Source: Chara braunii (Eukaryota; Streptophyta; Charophyceae; Charales; Characeae). Taken from it: 26,704 nucleotides of DNA. Both the position numbers and the translations under genes were made by a program. How positions within the stretch are numbered: the first letter of the stretch is position 1; each line of letters opens with the position of its first letter. Below are positions 1-9,660 of this stretch, piece by piece. A model generated the notes under the pieces. That model worked only from the letters and a program-made list of their open reading frames with translations, had not been told where the DNA came from and did not search any database. The stretch is from NCBI GenBank assembly GCA_003427395.1, contig BFEA01000321.1, positions 1,286,489 through 1,313,192 on the forward strand, in the 5' to 3' direction.

Positions 1-789
1 GATATCCAAGTCCACAAGCCGGAAAGTCATTGCCACTTCGAACGAACCAAGACGCCGCGCCTTCCAGACAGAGACATGTATCTTAAGCTTGGCAAGAAGA
101 CGGAATCATTGTGGAGATATTTGTTTTGTAATGCACCAACGACCCTTAAGGACATTGATTACATGCACCGGAAAGTGTTTGCCATCCAACATCTCCAAGG
201 GTACCACGGGGCTAAAAATGGTGCAATCGAAATATTCATAGGTCGGTGTGAGTGATTATGGTTCAAGAAAAAAAAACACAAATTGCGCGCCAAGGCATAC
301 GCCGACGAGCTGGATGCCGGTGAGCACTTCGATTTATTTGACAACGAGGAAGAAACGATAGATGATGATATAGATCTGCCAATGTCGGGTGCTCAAGAAG
401 AGGTCCAGCAGACATTGGAGGGCATTGACGATCGTCAGCCAATGGAGTGGATAAAAACAAATGTCGTCCCAAGTCGGGAGAGCATTCGTGGTGAGGAACA
501 AAGGTTGTACTGCACGAGAATGAAGCGGAGTGTAGCAAAAGATCTCCGGGGCCAAAATTGTGCATGTGATGTGAGCAAGAACAACAACAATGAAGGGTTG
601 GAGCCACAAGCGACATCATCGAGAGGAAATGAACCACCGCTCCAATCAAAAGTCAAAGAAACTACTGGTAAATATCCAGGAATATTGACTCAGCTGGACA
701 CTGTATATGCAAGCATGGGCTTGTCGAAGCTCCCAAGAGACAAGCACTGTAATCCGTCCCAGAGGAGAATGTGCAGCCTGGCGGGATGA
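1..789 (+). pseudogene. Decayed transposon-type ORF, frame 1 piece
   Basis: Frame 1 is open from the window edge to a TGA at 253-255, then open again to 789 in the same frame, so one in-frame stop splits an otherwise continuous reading of about 260 codons. The first 84 codons are basic and aromatic (Trp/Tyr/His-rich); the second half is strongly acidic (Asp/Glu cluster at about 340-375) and then hydrophilic. I do not recognise a named domain. The frame ends in a TGA at 787-789, while the overlapping frame 3 reading is open from 765 on, which suggests a frameshift near 765-789 joining it to the next entry. Its position upstream of a Ulp1-like protease resembles MULE- or CACTA-type plant transposons that carry an extra ORF plus Ulp1, but that link is inference. 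An ATG-initiated start is not evident; the true 5' end probably lies outside the window. Confidence 0.4.
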
Positions 790-1922
790 ACGACAGCACA
801 ATCAAGTTCACACTTCCCCCCGAAGAGGACGAAAAATTGATGCCAGGGGATAAAATTCGGGAGGATATGAAGGAGTTCACCGAAGGCCCGCACTTCCTGA
901 GCCACATTGGGACATTGGTTGAGACAGAAGACCACCAATGAAGCCATCATATATTATGGCACCCGACACTTTTCGAGCCCTGCGTGTGGAACGGGAAATG
1001 GGACATGGCTCTGTTCATCGCTGGTGAGTGGAAATTGAGAAAGCGGCTATTGAAGAGCAAGTTTTTGGAGATCGCAAGGAAACAAGTTCCTATAAAAGTG
1101 CAGGAAGCCAACGATAGATCAAATTGTCTTGCATAACGGGCATATGCCGACACATTTTTCGAGAATCTGCCCAGGGAAAACTTGCTCGAGTACAACGCAA
1201 GCTTTTATGATCTTGATTCCAGCGTGTCGAAGTGTCATGTCCAATGGACGCTCGCAAGTCGCGAAGCGGTGCACGAGTTTGAAGGCGACATACATCTTGG
1301 TAGCAGTCAACAATTGGCAGAAGAAGGTGGCCACGCTTCGACGAGTGAAGTGAAACTTCCACTCGTGATCACAGTGCAGAGTGATGACCACGCTCAGGAG
1401 AATGAGAAGATGGAGATTTATGTTGGTGACAGGGACGAAACAACAAGAGATACGACGCGGGCTGAAGATCAATCATTGCAACATGCATTGCACCAAGAAG
1501 AATTTATAGTGGACAAAGAGTCGGCGGGACACTTTCTAACCATGACATCCCCTAAGGTCTGCACGGGATCGGGAACACAAATGGTCACAGAATCAAGCCC
1601 CATGCGTGCTATGCAAGGACCGGAGGAAACATTCAAAGAAGGTGGTGAAGTTAGTATGCAGCGGATTAGTGAGTCGCATCAAGAGGAAAAGCGCAAGAGG
1701 GCGGATGATGACGATGTCATTGACATCAGGACACAATCAGGTGAGCAGCGAGAGCATAGAAAGGACAGAGAGGGGAGACAGAATGAGAATGAGGAAGAGG
1801 AACACCACCAAAAGAAGGATGATATTAGCAATAAGAATTCGAGGAAAGGGAACACCACATACAATGTCGTGCCTAGATGTTCAGGGAGACTCGTTGCAAA
1901 GAAGATACGACTTAACGACTAG
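765..1922 (+). pseudogene. Decayed transposon-type ORF, frame 3 piece, acidic C-terminus
   Basis: Frame 3 reads from about 765 to a TAG at 1920-1922 with only two interruptions, TGA at 939-941 and TAA at 1134-1136. The uninterrupted last part (1182-1922, 246 codons) is hydrophilic and acidic. It has a Lys/Arg/Asp-rich stretch near residues 167-177, a Glu/Gln/Arg-rich, probably coiled or disordered stretch near 186-215, and a basic tail containing SGRLVAKK. Protein-like composition continues across both stops, which suggests a decayed gene and not chance ORFs. No catalytic motif is visible. It follows in register from the frame 1 piece after a presumed frameshift near 765-789, and precedes the Ulp1-like gene by about 800 bp of repeats. 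It may be an upstream exon or partner ORF of the same transposon. Function unknown. Confidence 0.4.
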
Positions 1923-1985
1923 TTTTGTTGATATAAGTAGTATTTGCCTAGGTGTGGGTGGGTGAGTGTGTATAGGGGTGTGTGT

Positions 1986-2000
1986 GGAGTGTGTGTGTGT

Positions 2001-2035
<35 letters not shown>

Positions 2036-2051
2036 CGGGGGCGGGGGCACG
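1986..2051 (+). repeat. GT run followed by a 35-base G homopolymer
   Basis: A short GT stretch runs into 35 consecutive G (2001-2035), then GGGG blocks split by single C. The G-run can form quadruplexes and is a place where sequencing and assembly length are unreliable. Confidence 0.9.
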
Positions 2052-2303
2052 CAAAGAGAGCTATACTCTAATAACAGACAAATTGTTCGATGTTTTATTT
2101 GTATTAATTCGAGCCGGATCAAACGTTTCATTAAAAACAGATATTTTTAATTGCTCATTGGGTGAGAATGTGGTTATCTTGAATTGTACATCTGATGTAC
2201 CGACCACATATATCCAAAGACCACATCATCGAGTGTCACCATGACACCCGATGATCTGATCATCCGACGTTATGGTGGCAGAAAAACACTAAAAAATGTT
2301 ATC

Positions 2304-2316
2304 TCTCTCTCTCTCG

Positions 2317-2362
<46 letters not shown>
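2304..2362 (+). repeat. CT microsatellite
   Basis: CT dinucleotide repeat with a few CTCG interruptions lying between the two copies of the palindrome-bearing module. Confidence 0.9.
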
Positions 2363-2367
<5 letters not shown>

Positions 2368-2441
2368 TGACATTTCGTTAAAAACTGATATTTTTTCCTT
2401 AATTTCATTGCTCATTGGGTGAGAATGTGGTTATCTTGACT

Positions 2442-2537
2442 TGTCCATCTGATGTACCTCAACGTAAAATACCGTCCACATATATCCAATGTCCATCTGA
2501 TGTACCTCAACGTAAAGTACCGTCCACATATATTCAA
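2442..2537 (+). repeat. 48-bp tandem duplication
   Basis: A 48-bp unit beginning TGTCCATCTGATGTACCTCA occurs twice in direct succession (2442-2489, 2490-2537) with only a couple of substitutions. It exists only in the second copy of the larger module, so it arose after that module was duplicated. Confidence 0.85.
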
Positions 2538-2722
2538 TGACCAGATCATCGGGTGTCGCCATAACACCCGATGATCTGATCATCCGACATCATTGGGGCA
2601 GAAAAACACTAAAAAATGTTTTTTTTTTTTAGCGCTCAATTTCGTGAATTACCTCATATACGTGCAGATTGTAATTAAATGAGGTCACATGTTAACAACA
2701 AGCAATTCCATTATCATGTGCA

Positions 2723-3564
2723 GTGGAACAGAGATCAGACGTCCAAGACGTACGCCGCTGTAAACACGGATGGACTATTCAATTACCGACGCATGCTCTG
2801 ACCGACGTCGAAGAAGATGCCTTGCGACACTTGGAAACTAAGTTCAACAATCATGAAATATTGTCAAGCACGAAGAATCTAGGGACGCAAGAGGAGTTAA
2901 GGTTCACGTACCACGATTTGAGTGTACTCATGAGTGACAAAAGATGGTTAATCGATGATATTATAAATTTCTACATGAATATGATAAAGGTCGACAATAT
3001 ATGTAGAACTACACATCACGCGTGCAATACGCCATCAAACAACTCCGTTGCGGACGAGCACGGATTAATTCCAAAAATTTTGATATTTAACTTTTTTTTT
3101 TTTTTGAAGCTTTTGGATGAAAATTTTGGATACCACTATGACAACATTGGTAGGTGGTTCAGGGAGGCGGTGATCGCAGAAAAAAACATGATCTTAGCCC
3201 CATATCACAACATTCATAAGAAGCATTGGACACTTGTTGTGGTGGATCTCAGGCGAAGAGTGATCGAGTATTACGACTCGATGGAACCAAACGTAGAGGT
3301 AGCAAGAAAAATAGTCAGCAACGTGGCGCGGTATGTGAAGGAGAGGTCATCGGAACAGGGAATGGAAGTGGATGCCACTTGCTTCAAACAGAAATTGGAG
3401 GTGAACGGCATCCCAAAAAAAAAGGACGTAAATCAATGCGGAGTATTTGTGCTTACATACGCGTCTCTTTTAGTGAGAGGTCATCTGTCACCGCCGACTT
3501 CACAATGGAGGATGTAAGGCGCATTAGACACCGAATTGCACTGGACTGCGTAGCGTCGAGGTAA
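2723..3564 (+). pseudogene. Ulp1-like cysteine protease (C48 family), transposon type, frameshifted
   Basis: Ulp1/SENP proteases cleave SUMO-type conjugates; plant transposons often carry captured relatives. The 264-codon frame 2 reading (2723-3517) shows the family core: a hydrophobic segment plus RWF at residues 117-146, HW at 168-169, YYDSM with Asp185, and NQCGVFV with the nucleophile Cys239. So His168, Asp185 and Cys239 of the triad are present. The oxyanion Gln normally six residues before the Cys is Lys233 here, inside an A-run (3415-3423). Frame 2 ends early at 3517; the expected C-terminal helix (TMEDVRRIRHRIALD) continues in frame 1 to a TAA at 3562-3564, so there is a one-base frameshift between about 3478 and 3508. 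There is no in-frame ATG until residue 70, and a CAG at 2721-2723 could be a splice acceptor, so an upstream exon is likely. A T-run at about 3091-3105 encodes FFFF. The family call is secure; activity is doubtful. Confidence 0.85.
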
Positions 3565-3587
3565 AAAAAAAAAAAAAAAAAAAAAAA
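3563..3587 (+). repeat. A25 homopolymer directly after the Ulp1-like stop
   Basis: Twenty-five A begin within the TAA stop codon of the Ulp1-like frame. It could be a retroposed poly(A) with no 3' UTR or simply a slipped homopolymer; other long A/T runs nearby favour slippage. Confidence 0.8.
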
Positions 3588-3813
3588 TAATTGTACAATT
3601 TTAGAGATGAATTTTTTTTTTGTCACCGTCCGCCTTTGATCTGTAGGATATTGTAGACCATTACATGTCGGATTATTATGTATAGTTTTTTTTTTTAAGT
3701 AGGATATGACACTGATTATTTTTGAAACAATGTTGTACACAAGACACATGTAAACATAAAGATGTAGTCCACATCTCACTAGCAGTCAGAATGAATTGAG
3801 ACACCAAATCGGC

Positions 3814-4272
3814 CTTGGTGGATGATCTGATAATGAAAGTGAAGTCATATGACAGCAGCACATGTCTCCCCATTACAACACAGTTCTAAGACACGTGAAA
3901 CGCGTTCTNACAGCAGCACATGTCTCCCCATTACAACACAGTTCTAAGACACGTGAAACGCGTTCTATGATTTATGATGTTGGATGTATTGTTTATAATA
4001 TACGACATAGTATGGTCTATGATATACGATCTATGATCCACGATGCAGGCGATATACACCGAGTCGATCTTGGTGGATGATCTGATAATGAAAGTGAAGT
4101 CATATGACAGCAGCACATGTCTTCCCATTACAACACAGTTCTAAGACACGTGAAACGCGTTCTATGATGTATGATGTTGGATGTATTGTTTATAATATAC
4201 GGAATAGTATGGTCTATGATATACGATCTATAATATACGATCTATGATCCACGATGCAGGCGATATATAATC
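3814..4272 (+). repeat. Direct repeat block with three copies of a 57-bp core, one N at a junction
   Basis: A block starting CTTGGTGGATGATCTGATAA occurs at 3814 and 4069. A 57-bp core (starting ACAGCAGCACATGTC) is present at 3852-3908, 3910-3966 and 4107-4163. The first two cores are identical and separated only by the N at 3909. Removing one core plus the N brings the first block to about 197 bp, close to the roughly 204 bp of the second block, so the extra core is probably an unmerged assembly overlap. Confidence 0.85.
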
Positions 4273-4680
4273 TAACACATGTAAGAAATGATCTGTAACA
4301 TTAAACCATCTGATATTTAATATACGGTCTTATACTAAATGATGCATGATCTATGATATATGATCTATGAGATATGATATATGATATATGAGATATAATC
4401 TATGATTTATGATAATATGTGGTATATGATGTATGATGTATGATATATGATGTATGATATATGTATGATATATGGTCTATGATATATGATATATGCTTTA
4501 CGATATATGAGCTATGGTATATGAAATATGATATATGATTAATGATTTATAGTCTATGATATATGATTTATGATCTGTGATATATGATCTATGACATATG
4601 ATATATGATATATGATCTATGATCTATGATATATGATCTAGGATACATGATGTATGATCTATGATATATGATCTATGATG
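4273..4680 (+). repeat. Degenerate ATGATATATGATCT-like short tandem array
   Basis: Dense imperfect repeats of 6-14 bp built from ATGATAT, ATGATCT and ATGATGT. The same motif already seeds the end of the upstream repeat blocks (3967-4055, 4164-4250), so the array probably grew from them. No coding potential. Confidence 0.85.
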
Positions 4681-6094
4681 GGACCCTAATAACATATACG
4701 GTACACCTTCACAATATTCGGCACCAATTTAATACCAAATTTGAGTGAAATTTGACTAAGTTCAATTTCGTGTTTTTAGAAAAAAATGTCAGTTTTAACG
4801 AAATGTCAGTTATTTGGAGTTTCTCTTCTTCAAGTACATCTGCATAAATTGACACTGCGGTGAAGAGATTATGTTTTTTCGTTGATCTTCGGTTGAGAGA
4901 TGGGGAAAGACAACTTGAAGGGGGGGGGAGGACATGCGTGTGTTTGCAACACGAATTGTTACATATTAATTTTTCCTTCGATTCTCGGTGAGGGATGGGG
5001 GAAGGCAGGAGACGCAAGGGGATTCATGTGTGCATGAGGAAGATGTGCATATGAGCCGAAGCGAATGTCCTAGTGGTAGATCTGATGTTTCACTAATCGT
5101 TCGATCTCTGAAGCATCTCCTACTGTCTACAGAGCAGGACTCTGTGATAAAGGCTTTCATCGTGGTTGACGCCTAGCCATAGATCTGACGTTTCACCGAC
5201 TGTTCGATCGCTAACATGTCTTAGTTTGTCTACTGAGCAGCACGGTGTGAGAAAAACTTTGATTACAGTTAACGTGGTGATGATGAGATTACACTTTTCT
5301 GTTGATCCTGCTTTGAGAGATGGAGAAAAGGGGAGGGGGGAGGGGGAGAGCGGTGTGTTTGGAACATAAATTCTTATTATTATTACTTATTAAACTTTGC
5401 GGTGTGCTCGAGGGGTGGTGATGGCCACTATGAATTCTGTGTGCACAGGTGTTGGGTAATCCGGTGTGTTTGAGGAAGATGGAGGAATCAGGAGATGGGG
5501 GTTGGGAGAGACATGTTTTTTGGAACACAAATTCTTACTACTAATACTTATCAAGTTATTACTTATTAAACTTTTCGGTGTTGTCGAGGGGTTCCGCCGT
5601 TCGATCTCTGATGCATCTTCAACTTTATCATTGATTATCTGACGCGCTTCCCTTGGAGCACTGCGCTAAAAGAGAGCAGTGTCATCGCAATCGAGGGAGA
5701 GGTGAATCGATTGGGTGTTCACGTTCGTCGTGGGTGCAACAAGGAGGGGATGGGGGGAGGGGGGGATATTGGTAGACAAAACATTGTTTCCAATTTTATG
5801 GTTAGGTGGAAGAGTGGTGTTGTCCGTTTTCGCTTCGCTATGCACGGGTGCTCCAACACCTCACGTGGTTGACCCCAGATCTCAGATGGTGGACTAGGAG
5901 GAATCTGGTATGCCCCAACAAGGTGTGGGATGATATGCCTTATGCGAATGAACACGAATTTTACAGTTAATTCTTGGCTACTGCCCATGATTGTTGTTGC
6001 TCACAAGCATATATGATAGATGCAGGTCGAATGGTTGCGGAACCTGTGCCGCTGGCGATGTCAGAAGACGCACAAAGACCAGCTATGATTGCAG
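4681..6094. repeat. Non-coding stretch made of diverged repeats
   Basis: No gene is supported. Diverged copies of a GTTGAT...GAGAGATGG...AACACAAATT block recur near 4870, 4975, 5295 and 5480, and TTATTAAACTTT...CGGTGT recurs near 5390 and 5567. A clearer pair of roughly 95-bp direct repeats, both starting AGATCTGA, lies at about 5077-5172 and 5181-5275. ORFs here are short and purine-skewed, and I attribute them to composition. Confidence 0.6.
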
Positions 6095-6386
6095 TTGCCT
6101 AATGCTGATCGTACAACATCCCAACATCGAGCAAATATAAAAAAAATCAGTCCGTAGTCTTTTTTTTTCTTTTGATTTCTTTTAGTTATTGCAATGCACC
6201 ATGGGCTAAACCGATCTTTGTTGCCGACGACTATTTTATAGAGGCTGCTTGATGTTGATCGTGCGACATCCTCACATCCACCAAATATAATGAAAATCGG
6301 TACATTATTATTATTATTTTTTTAATCACAATGCTCAGCAGGCTAAACCTATTTTCGTTGTTGGTCGTTATCTCGTATAATATATA
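6095..6386 (+). repeat. Diverged 150-bp tandem duplication
   Basis: The segment with TGATCGTACAACATCC at 6106 recurs as TGATCGTGCGACATCC at 6256, followed in both by CAAATATAA, AATCGGT/AATCAGT, a T-rich run, GGCTAAAC and GTTG. The offset is constant at 150 bp. Confidence 0.75.
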
Positions 6387-8250
6387 ACCGGAATATGAAC
6401 AACCACCAAACAATCAGTCAAATTGGTGAATAATTGATAGTTGATATACCTTGGATATATAATCGTTTTTTATGGAGCAACCCTTCATCGCGTCCAACTC
6501 CCCACCGTTTTACGCTTGTCATCGGTCGTAGTAGTTGTTGTTAGATCAACGATTATCGTCTCTGAATGAGAGAATTCGGACAATGATGTTCGTTCCGTTT
6601 TTTCTATAACTGATATATTGAGCGACCTTTCTTAGCATATAGTTTTTTGGCGAGTTTCCTTTATTGACTTCAATCTTTGCTCGCGAGTTATCCAACAGAG
6701 TCAATAGGGTAGTTTCACGATTTTATCCTCCTTTCGGCGGTACACAAAGACTTGTTGAACATTGTTAAAGTTTACGCTAGTAGATGTGATGAATCATCGA
6801 TCATAAGCACATCATTGTGAACTACACTTTGTCCTATGTGTGCTCTTACGTGGATAACTGTTATATCTCTTTGTATATCAACCTAGTTGCTTATTTATTT
6901 CAAGAGATGTTGTTTCACACATGTTTATACTCGACAGTTTCTTCATCGAATATTCATCCTCGACGACTACTTGTCTCTGTGATCTGCTCTGCGTTTTATT
7001 CAGAGCGAGGTTATTAGCGAAGTACGTGCTGCAAATTCTGGTTAGCGTATCGAGAATCTTAGATTTTGCTAAGAACAACGTGATAAACATTATTCATATT
7101 TTCATAATTTTCGTCGATTTTTTGATGTGGAAAGACAAAAAATGCATATTCGTACTCATGACAAAACTTTCAAAGTCTTCAGATACGACAATTACTTTGA
7201 AGTTCTACGTGGTGAAACTTATAGCGTTTTGTTTTTCGAAAATCTTTAAAGACAAGTTACTGACAAAAAAAAAAAAAGATTGTCGTCGCCAGATAATATC
7301 AACAGCTCCGTAACTGAGATTCGTTGCATCGTTTGTTTTTGTTTGAGGTTAAGGGATTCAAGAACTACAGTGGGTAAACTAATGGTCTTAACGGTATTTC
7401 TTTAAGTTCGTACAAGAAATCTGACGTTTTGTTCACAAGTACAATGCTCATGTGTTGTTCGCCATGTTAAACATTTCTCCCCACTACAGTTTTGTATATG
7501 CATCTTATAAAATATAAATGTTAAATTTTATTCGGCTCTTTCATGTTGGTGTATTGTTCGCCGTCTTGAAGTTTTTTACTATTGTGCTTCATTTTCTATT
7601 TCTTTATTTAATGTTGTTTTTACTTTGGTATTTCTCTTTTCTTTCTAGCATCGTCCTTATTTGACAATTTAATTTATGGAATGTTACGTTGTTCGTGCAA
7701 ACTCTTTGGCACTGTGTTCATTAATATCTCGGGGTTTCGCATCAATATATATATATATATTTTTTTTACTGTATTATCTAGGTATGGTTTTACATGTCGT
7801 GTTATCTCACCTTTGTTATTTCGTACTTATTTCCACAGTTTCATATATTGAATATTACGATTTGTTTTTGAGAAATTTCATCGCTATGTGGTACTCGCAA
7901 TCTTGGAGCGTTCTCCCATCAATATGATATTTTCTTTTAATTTATTGAAACCTTTTTTTTATATTACTGACTGATTTTTATATTTTCTTTATACAACTCT
8001 CTTTATTTGACAACCTTTGTCATCTTTTCGCATTGGACGCTTTTGTGTTTATGTCAATCATCCTTCGTATTGTTTTAGTTTTTAGCTACTGACTCGACTG
8101 TTGCTTATCACTTTTTGTTTTTGTTTTTTTTTGTTTTTAATATTAATACCTTCCTGTGTTGCCCACATAGCATTTCAAGGTTGATAGGACGTTGTTCCAA
8201 CAATGTTTTTTATTTTTTTTGTTTGAATATATGTATGTTGTAACGAGGAC
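6387..8250. other. AT-rich stretch without a supported gene
   Basis: Base composition is visibly more AT-rich than on either side. There are poly-T tracts (for example near 7765, 7955 and 8123) and an AT microsatellite at about 7743-7760. The longest + strand ORF (6921-7313) is hydrophobic and T-driven. On the minus strand about 109 codons between 7204 and 6878 read with one TGA (7094-7096), with a charged mid-part (SRSQRQVVVEDEYS) that looks more protein-like than the + reading. I do not recognise the family, and it may be chance. Confidence 0.4.
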
Positions 8251-8508
8251 CGTATAGGTGGGAACCCCTACGCCTGTAGAAAAAGGAAGGGAGGAGGAGG
8301 AAGGAGCAGATTTCGATGAAGCTGGAAGGGAGAGAGACACCACCACCAAAGATTCAACACGCACACACTGAAAAAGTATGCAAATGAAGAATCAACCATA
8401 ATACAGACTGCAGCTGAGGTATACCCACAACGGAAGGACTACACTCGATTGGGCTAGCCTGATACCGACAGTGGCACAAACTAGGACTGGACAGACGGTA
8501 CCACTTTC

Positions 8509-8670
8509 AGGGAGTGCGAGGCTCAAGGCCTTCACAAACCCTCCTGGACCATATTTTCAGCTATATCGGCCGCTTTAAGTGAAGGCAGACCTGACATGGG
8601 TCGAGAGACATATTTCGGGTTTTTCATGCAACTGGGAAATTCAGGCAGTTGCGCAACGCCAGTTGGTTGA
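8509..8670 (+). pseudogene. Conserved 53-codon frame, copy 1
   Basis: Beginning at RECEAQ, 53 codons run to a TGA at 8668-8670. Motifs shared with the copies ending at 9357 and 22330 include YFGFF/YFGLF, QLGNSG/QLGDSG and the terminal PVG followed by the stop. This copy has no in-frame ATG upstream and is truncated on its 5' side relative to the copy near 21998. Family unknown. In the third copy the frame lies downstream of a Gag knuckle, so it may be the C-terminal part of a Ty3/gypsy Gag or a non-autonomous derivative. The identical length in three diverged copies is the main support for real coding history. Confidence 0.5.
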
Positions 8671-9159
8671 GAGATCCCAGACCCTGCCGGCGTGAGGCAG
8701 GCCCTGGGCTAGACACGGGGCATGGACTGCACACAGGCCGCTGGCAGTTCGAGACAAGTAACCACCCCAGACCCTGTGCCTGATTTCCTTGGACCGGGGC
8801 TCAACCACTTCGAGTCTTCCGGAAGCTTCTGGGCATAGGCCCAGCGCAGCCAGGCAGCACATAGAAGACACGCCATTTCCAATTAGGAAAGTGTCTGCCT
8901 CTGCATTGGACATTCGGGCACTTGCTACATGATGGCCAAGTGCTGCTGAGCTACTGGTAGGCAAGCGTTCCTTCGAAAAACACGTTGGGCCAGTAGGAAT
9001 AGTAGTTGTTCCTGCATGGGTCGAGGGAGTGGACACACCTTCATCATCTCGAGAGATGGCCCAAGCTATTGACTCCGTTGTCATCCCACAAACAAATTCG
9101 AACCAATAGATCCTCTGTTCGATGAATATGTTTGAGTTCTTAGAGGAGCTAAAGGAGGA

Positions 9160-9357
9160 TTGGTACCACTATCGGTACCAGTCGGTACCAATGTTAGGGA
9201 ATGCGAGGCTCAATGCCTTGACAAGCCCTATTGGGCCCTATTTTCAACTATGTCGCGCGCCCTAAGTAAAGGCATGCTTGACAGGGGTCGAGGGACCTAT
9301 TTCGGGCTTTTCACACAACTGGGAGATTCAGGTAGTTGTGCAGCGCCAGTTGGTTGA
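9160..9357 (+). pseudogene. Conserved 53-codon frame, copy 2
   Basis: The last 53 codons (9196-9354 plus TGA at 9355-9357) align without gaps to copies 1 and 3; roughly three quarters of residues match copy 3. Upstream, the homologous frame (SREM, FEFLEEL, YHYRYQ) is in a different register because of an indel in a GGTACC-containing duplication near 9170-9190, and carries a TAG at about 9108. So the 5' part is broken while the 3' part stays open. Product unknown, probably retroelement Gag-derived. Confidence 0.5.
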
Positions 9358-9660
9358 GAGATCCTAGGCCCTGCCTGCCTTTCTCTAAATGTATCTGAGG
9401 CAGGCCCTGAGCTAGACATGAGGCACGGACTGCACAAAGGCTACTGGCAGTTGGACACGGGGAACCACCCCAGGCCCTGTGCCTGATTCCTTAGGACCGG
9501 GGCTCAACCACTTGGGGCCTACCGGAAGCTTCTGGGCAGGGGCCCAGCGTAGCCAGACGGCACGCAGCAGGCAGGCTATTTCCATATAGGAAAGTGTCTG
9601 CCTCCACATTGGGCATTCATGCACTTGCTACATGTTGCACAAGCGCTGCTGAGCTACTGG

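Larger units (their letters stand above)
2127..2623 (+). repeat. Duplicated palindrome-bearing module
   Basis: Two diverged direct copies (about 2127-2301 and 2371-2623) share the same order of blocks: a T-rich start, GCTCATTGGGTGAGAATGTG, CATCTGATGTACC, CCACATATAT, an inverted repeat and the end block GCAGAAAAACACTAAAAAATG. The second copy contains a perfect 13-bp inverted repeat (GATCATCGGGTGT / ACACCCGATGATC, 7-base loop, about 2544-2576) followed by another GATCATC. The first copy has an imperfect version. A CT microsatellite separates the copies. This may be intron, UTR or terminal sequence of the flanking transposon, or an independent MITE-like insert. Confidence 0.7.
8500..9660 (+). 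repeat. Two tandem copies of a 687-bp retroelement-derived unit
   Basis: The 53-codon frame plus about 250 bp of following sequence (ending near AGGAAAGTGTCTGCCTC at about 8887-8903) recurs 687 bp later (9196 onwards, second end block at about 9588-9604). Between them lies a segment matching the 21960-22170 region, which encodes GPVGIVVVP and SREM motifs in the + frame, with a stop in this copy. The third, dispersed copy is at 21950-22580. An array of two head-to-tail units suggests unequal exchange or replication slippage after insertion. Confidence 0.75.

Noticed and set aside
253-255. TGA as a recoded (selenocysteine or readthrough) codon
   Set aside because: No supporting element is seen and neighbouring stops and frameshifts indicate ordinary decay.
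1919-2150. Gly-rich and Pro-rich ORFs
   Set aside because: Translations of the G homopolymer and GT tract on the two strands.
3814-4272. CRISPR-like array (repeated 57-bp cores)
   Set aside because: Only three cores, no regular unique spacers, eukaryotic context, and one core is likely an assembly duplicate.
6921-7313. 130-codon hydrophobic + strand ORF as a membrane protein
   Set aside because: Composition is driven by T-richness, and the opposite strand looks more protein-like; no motif.
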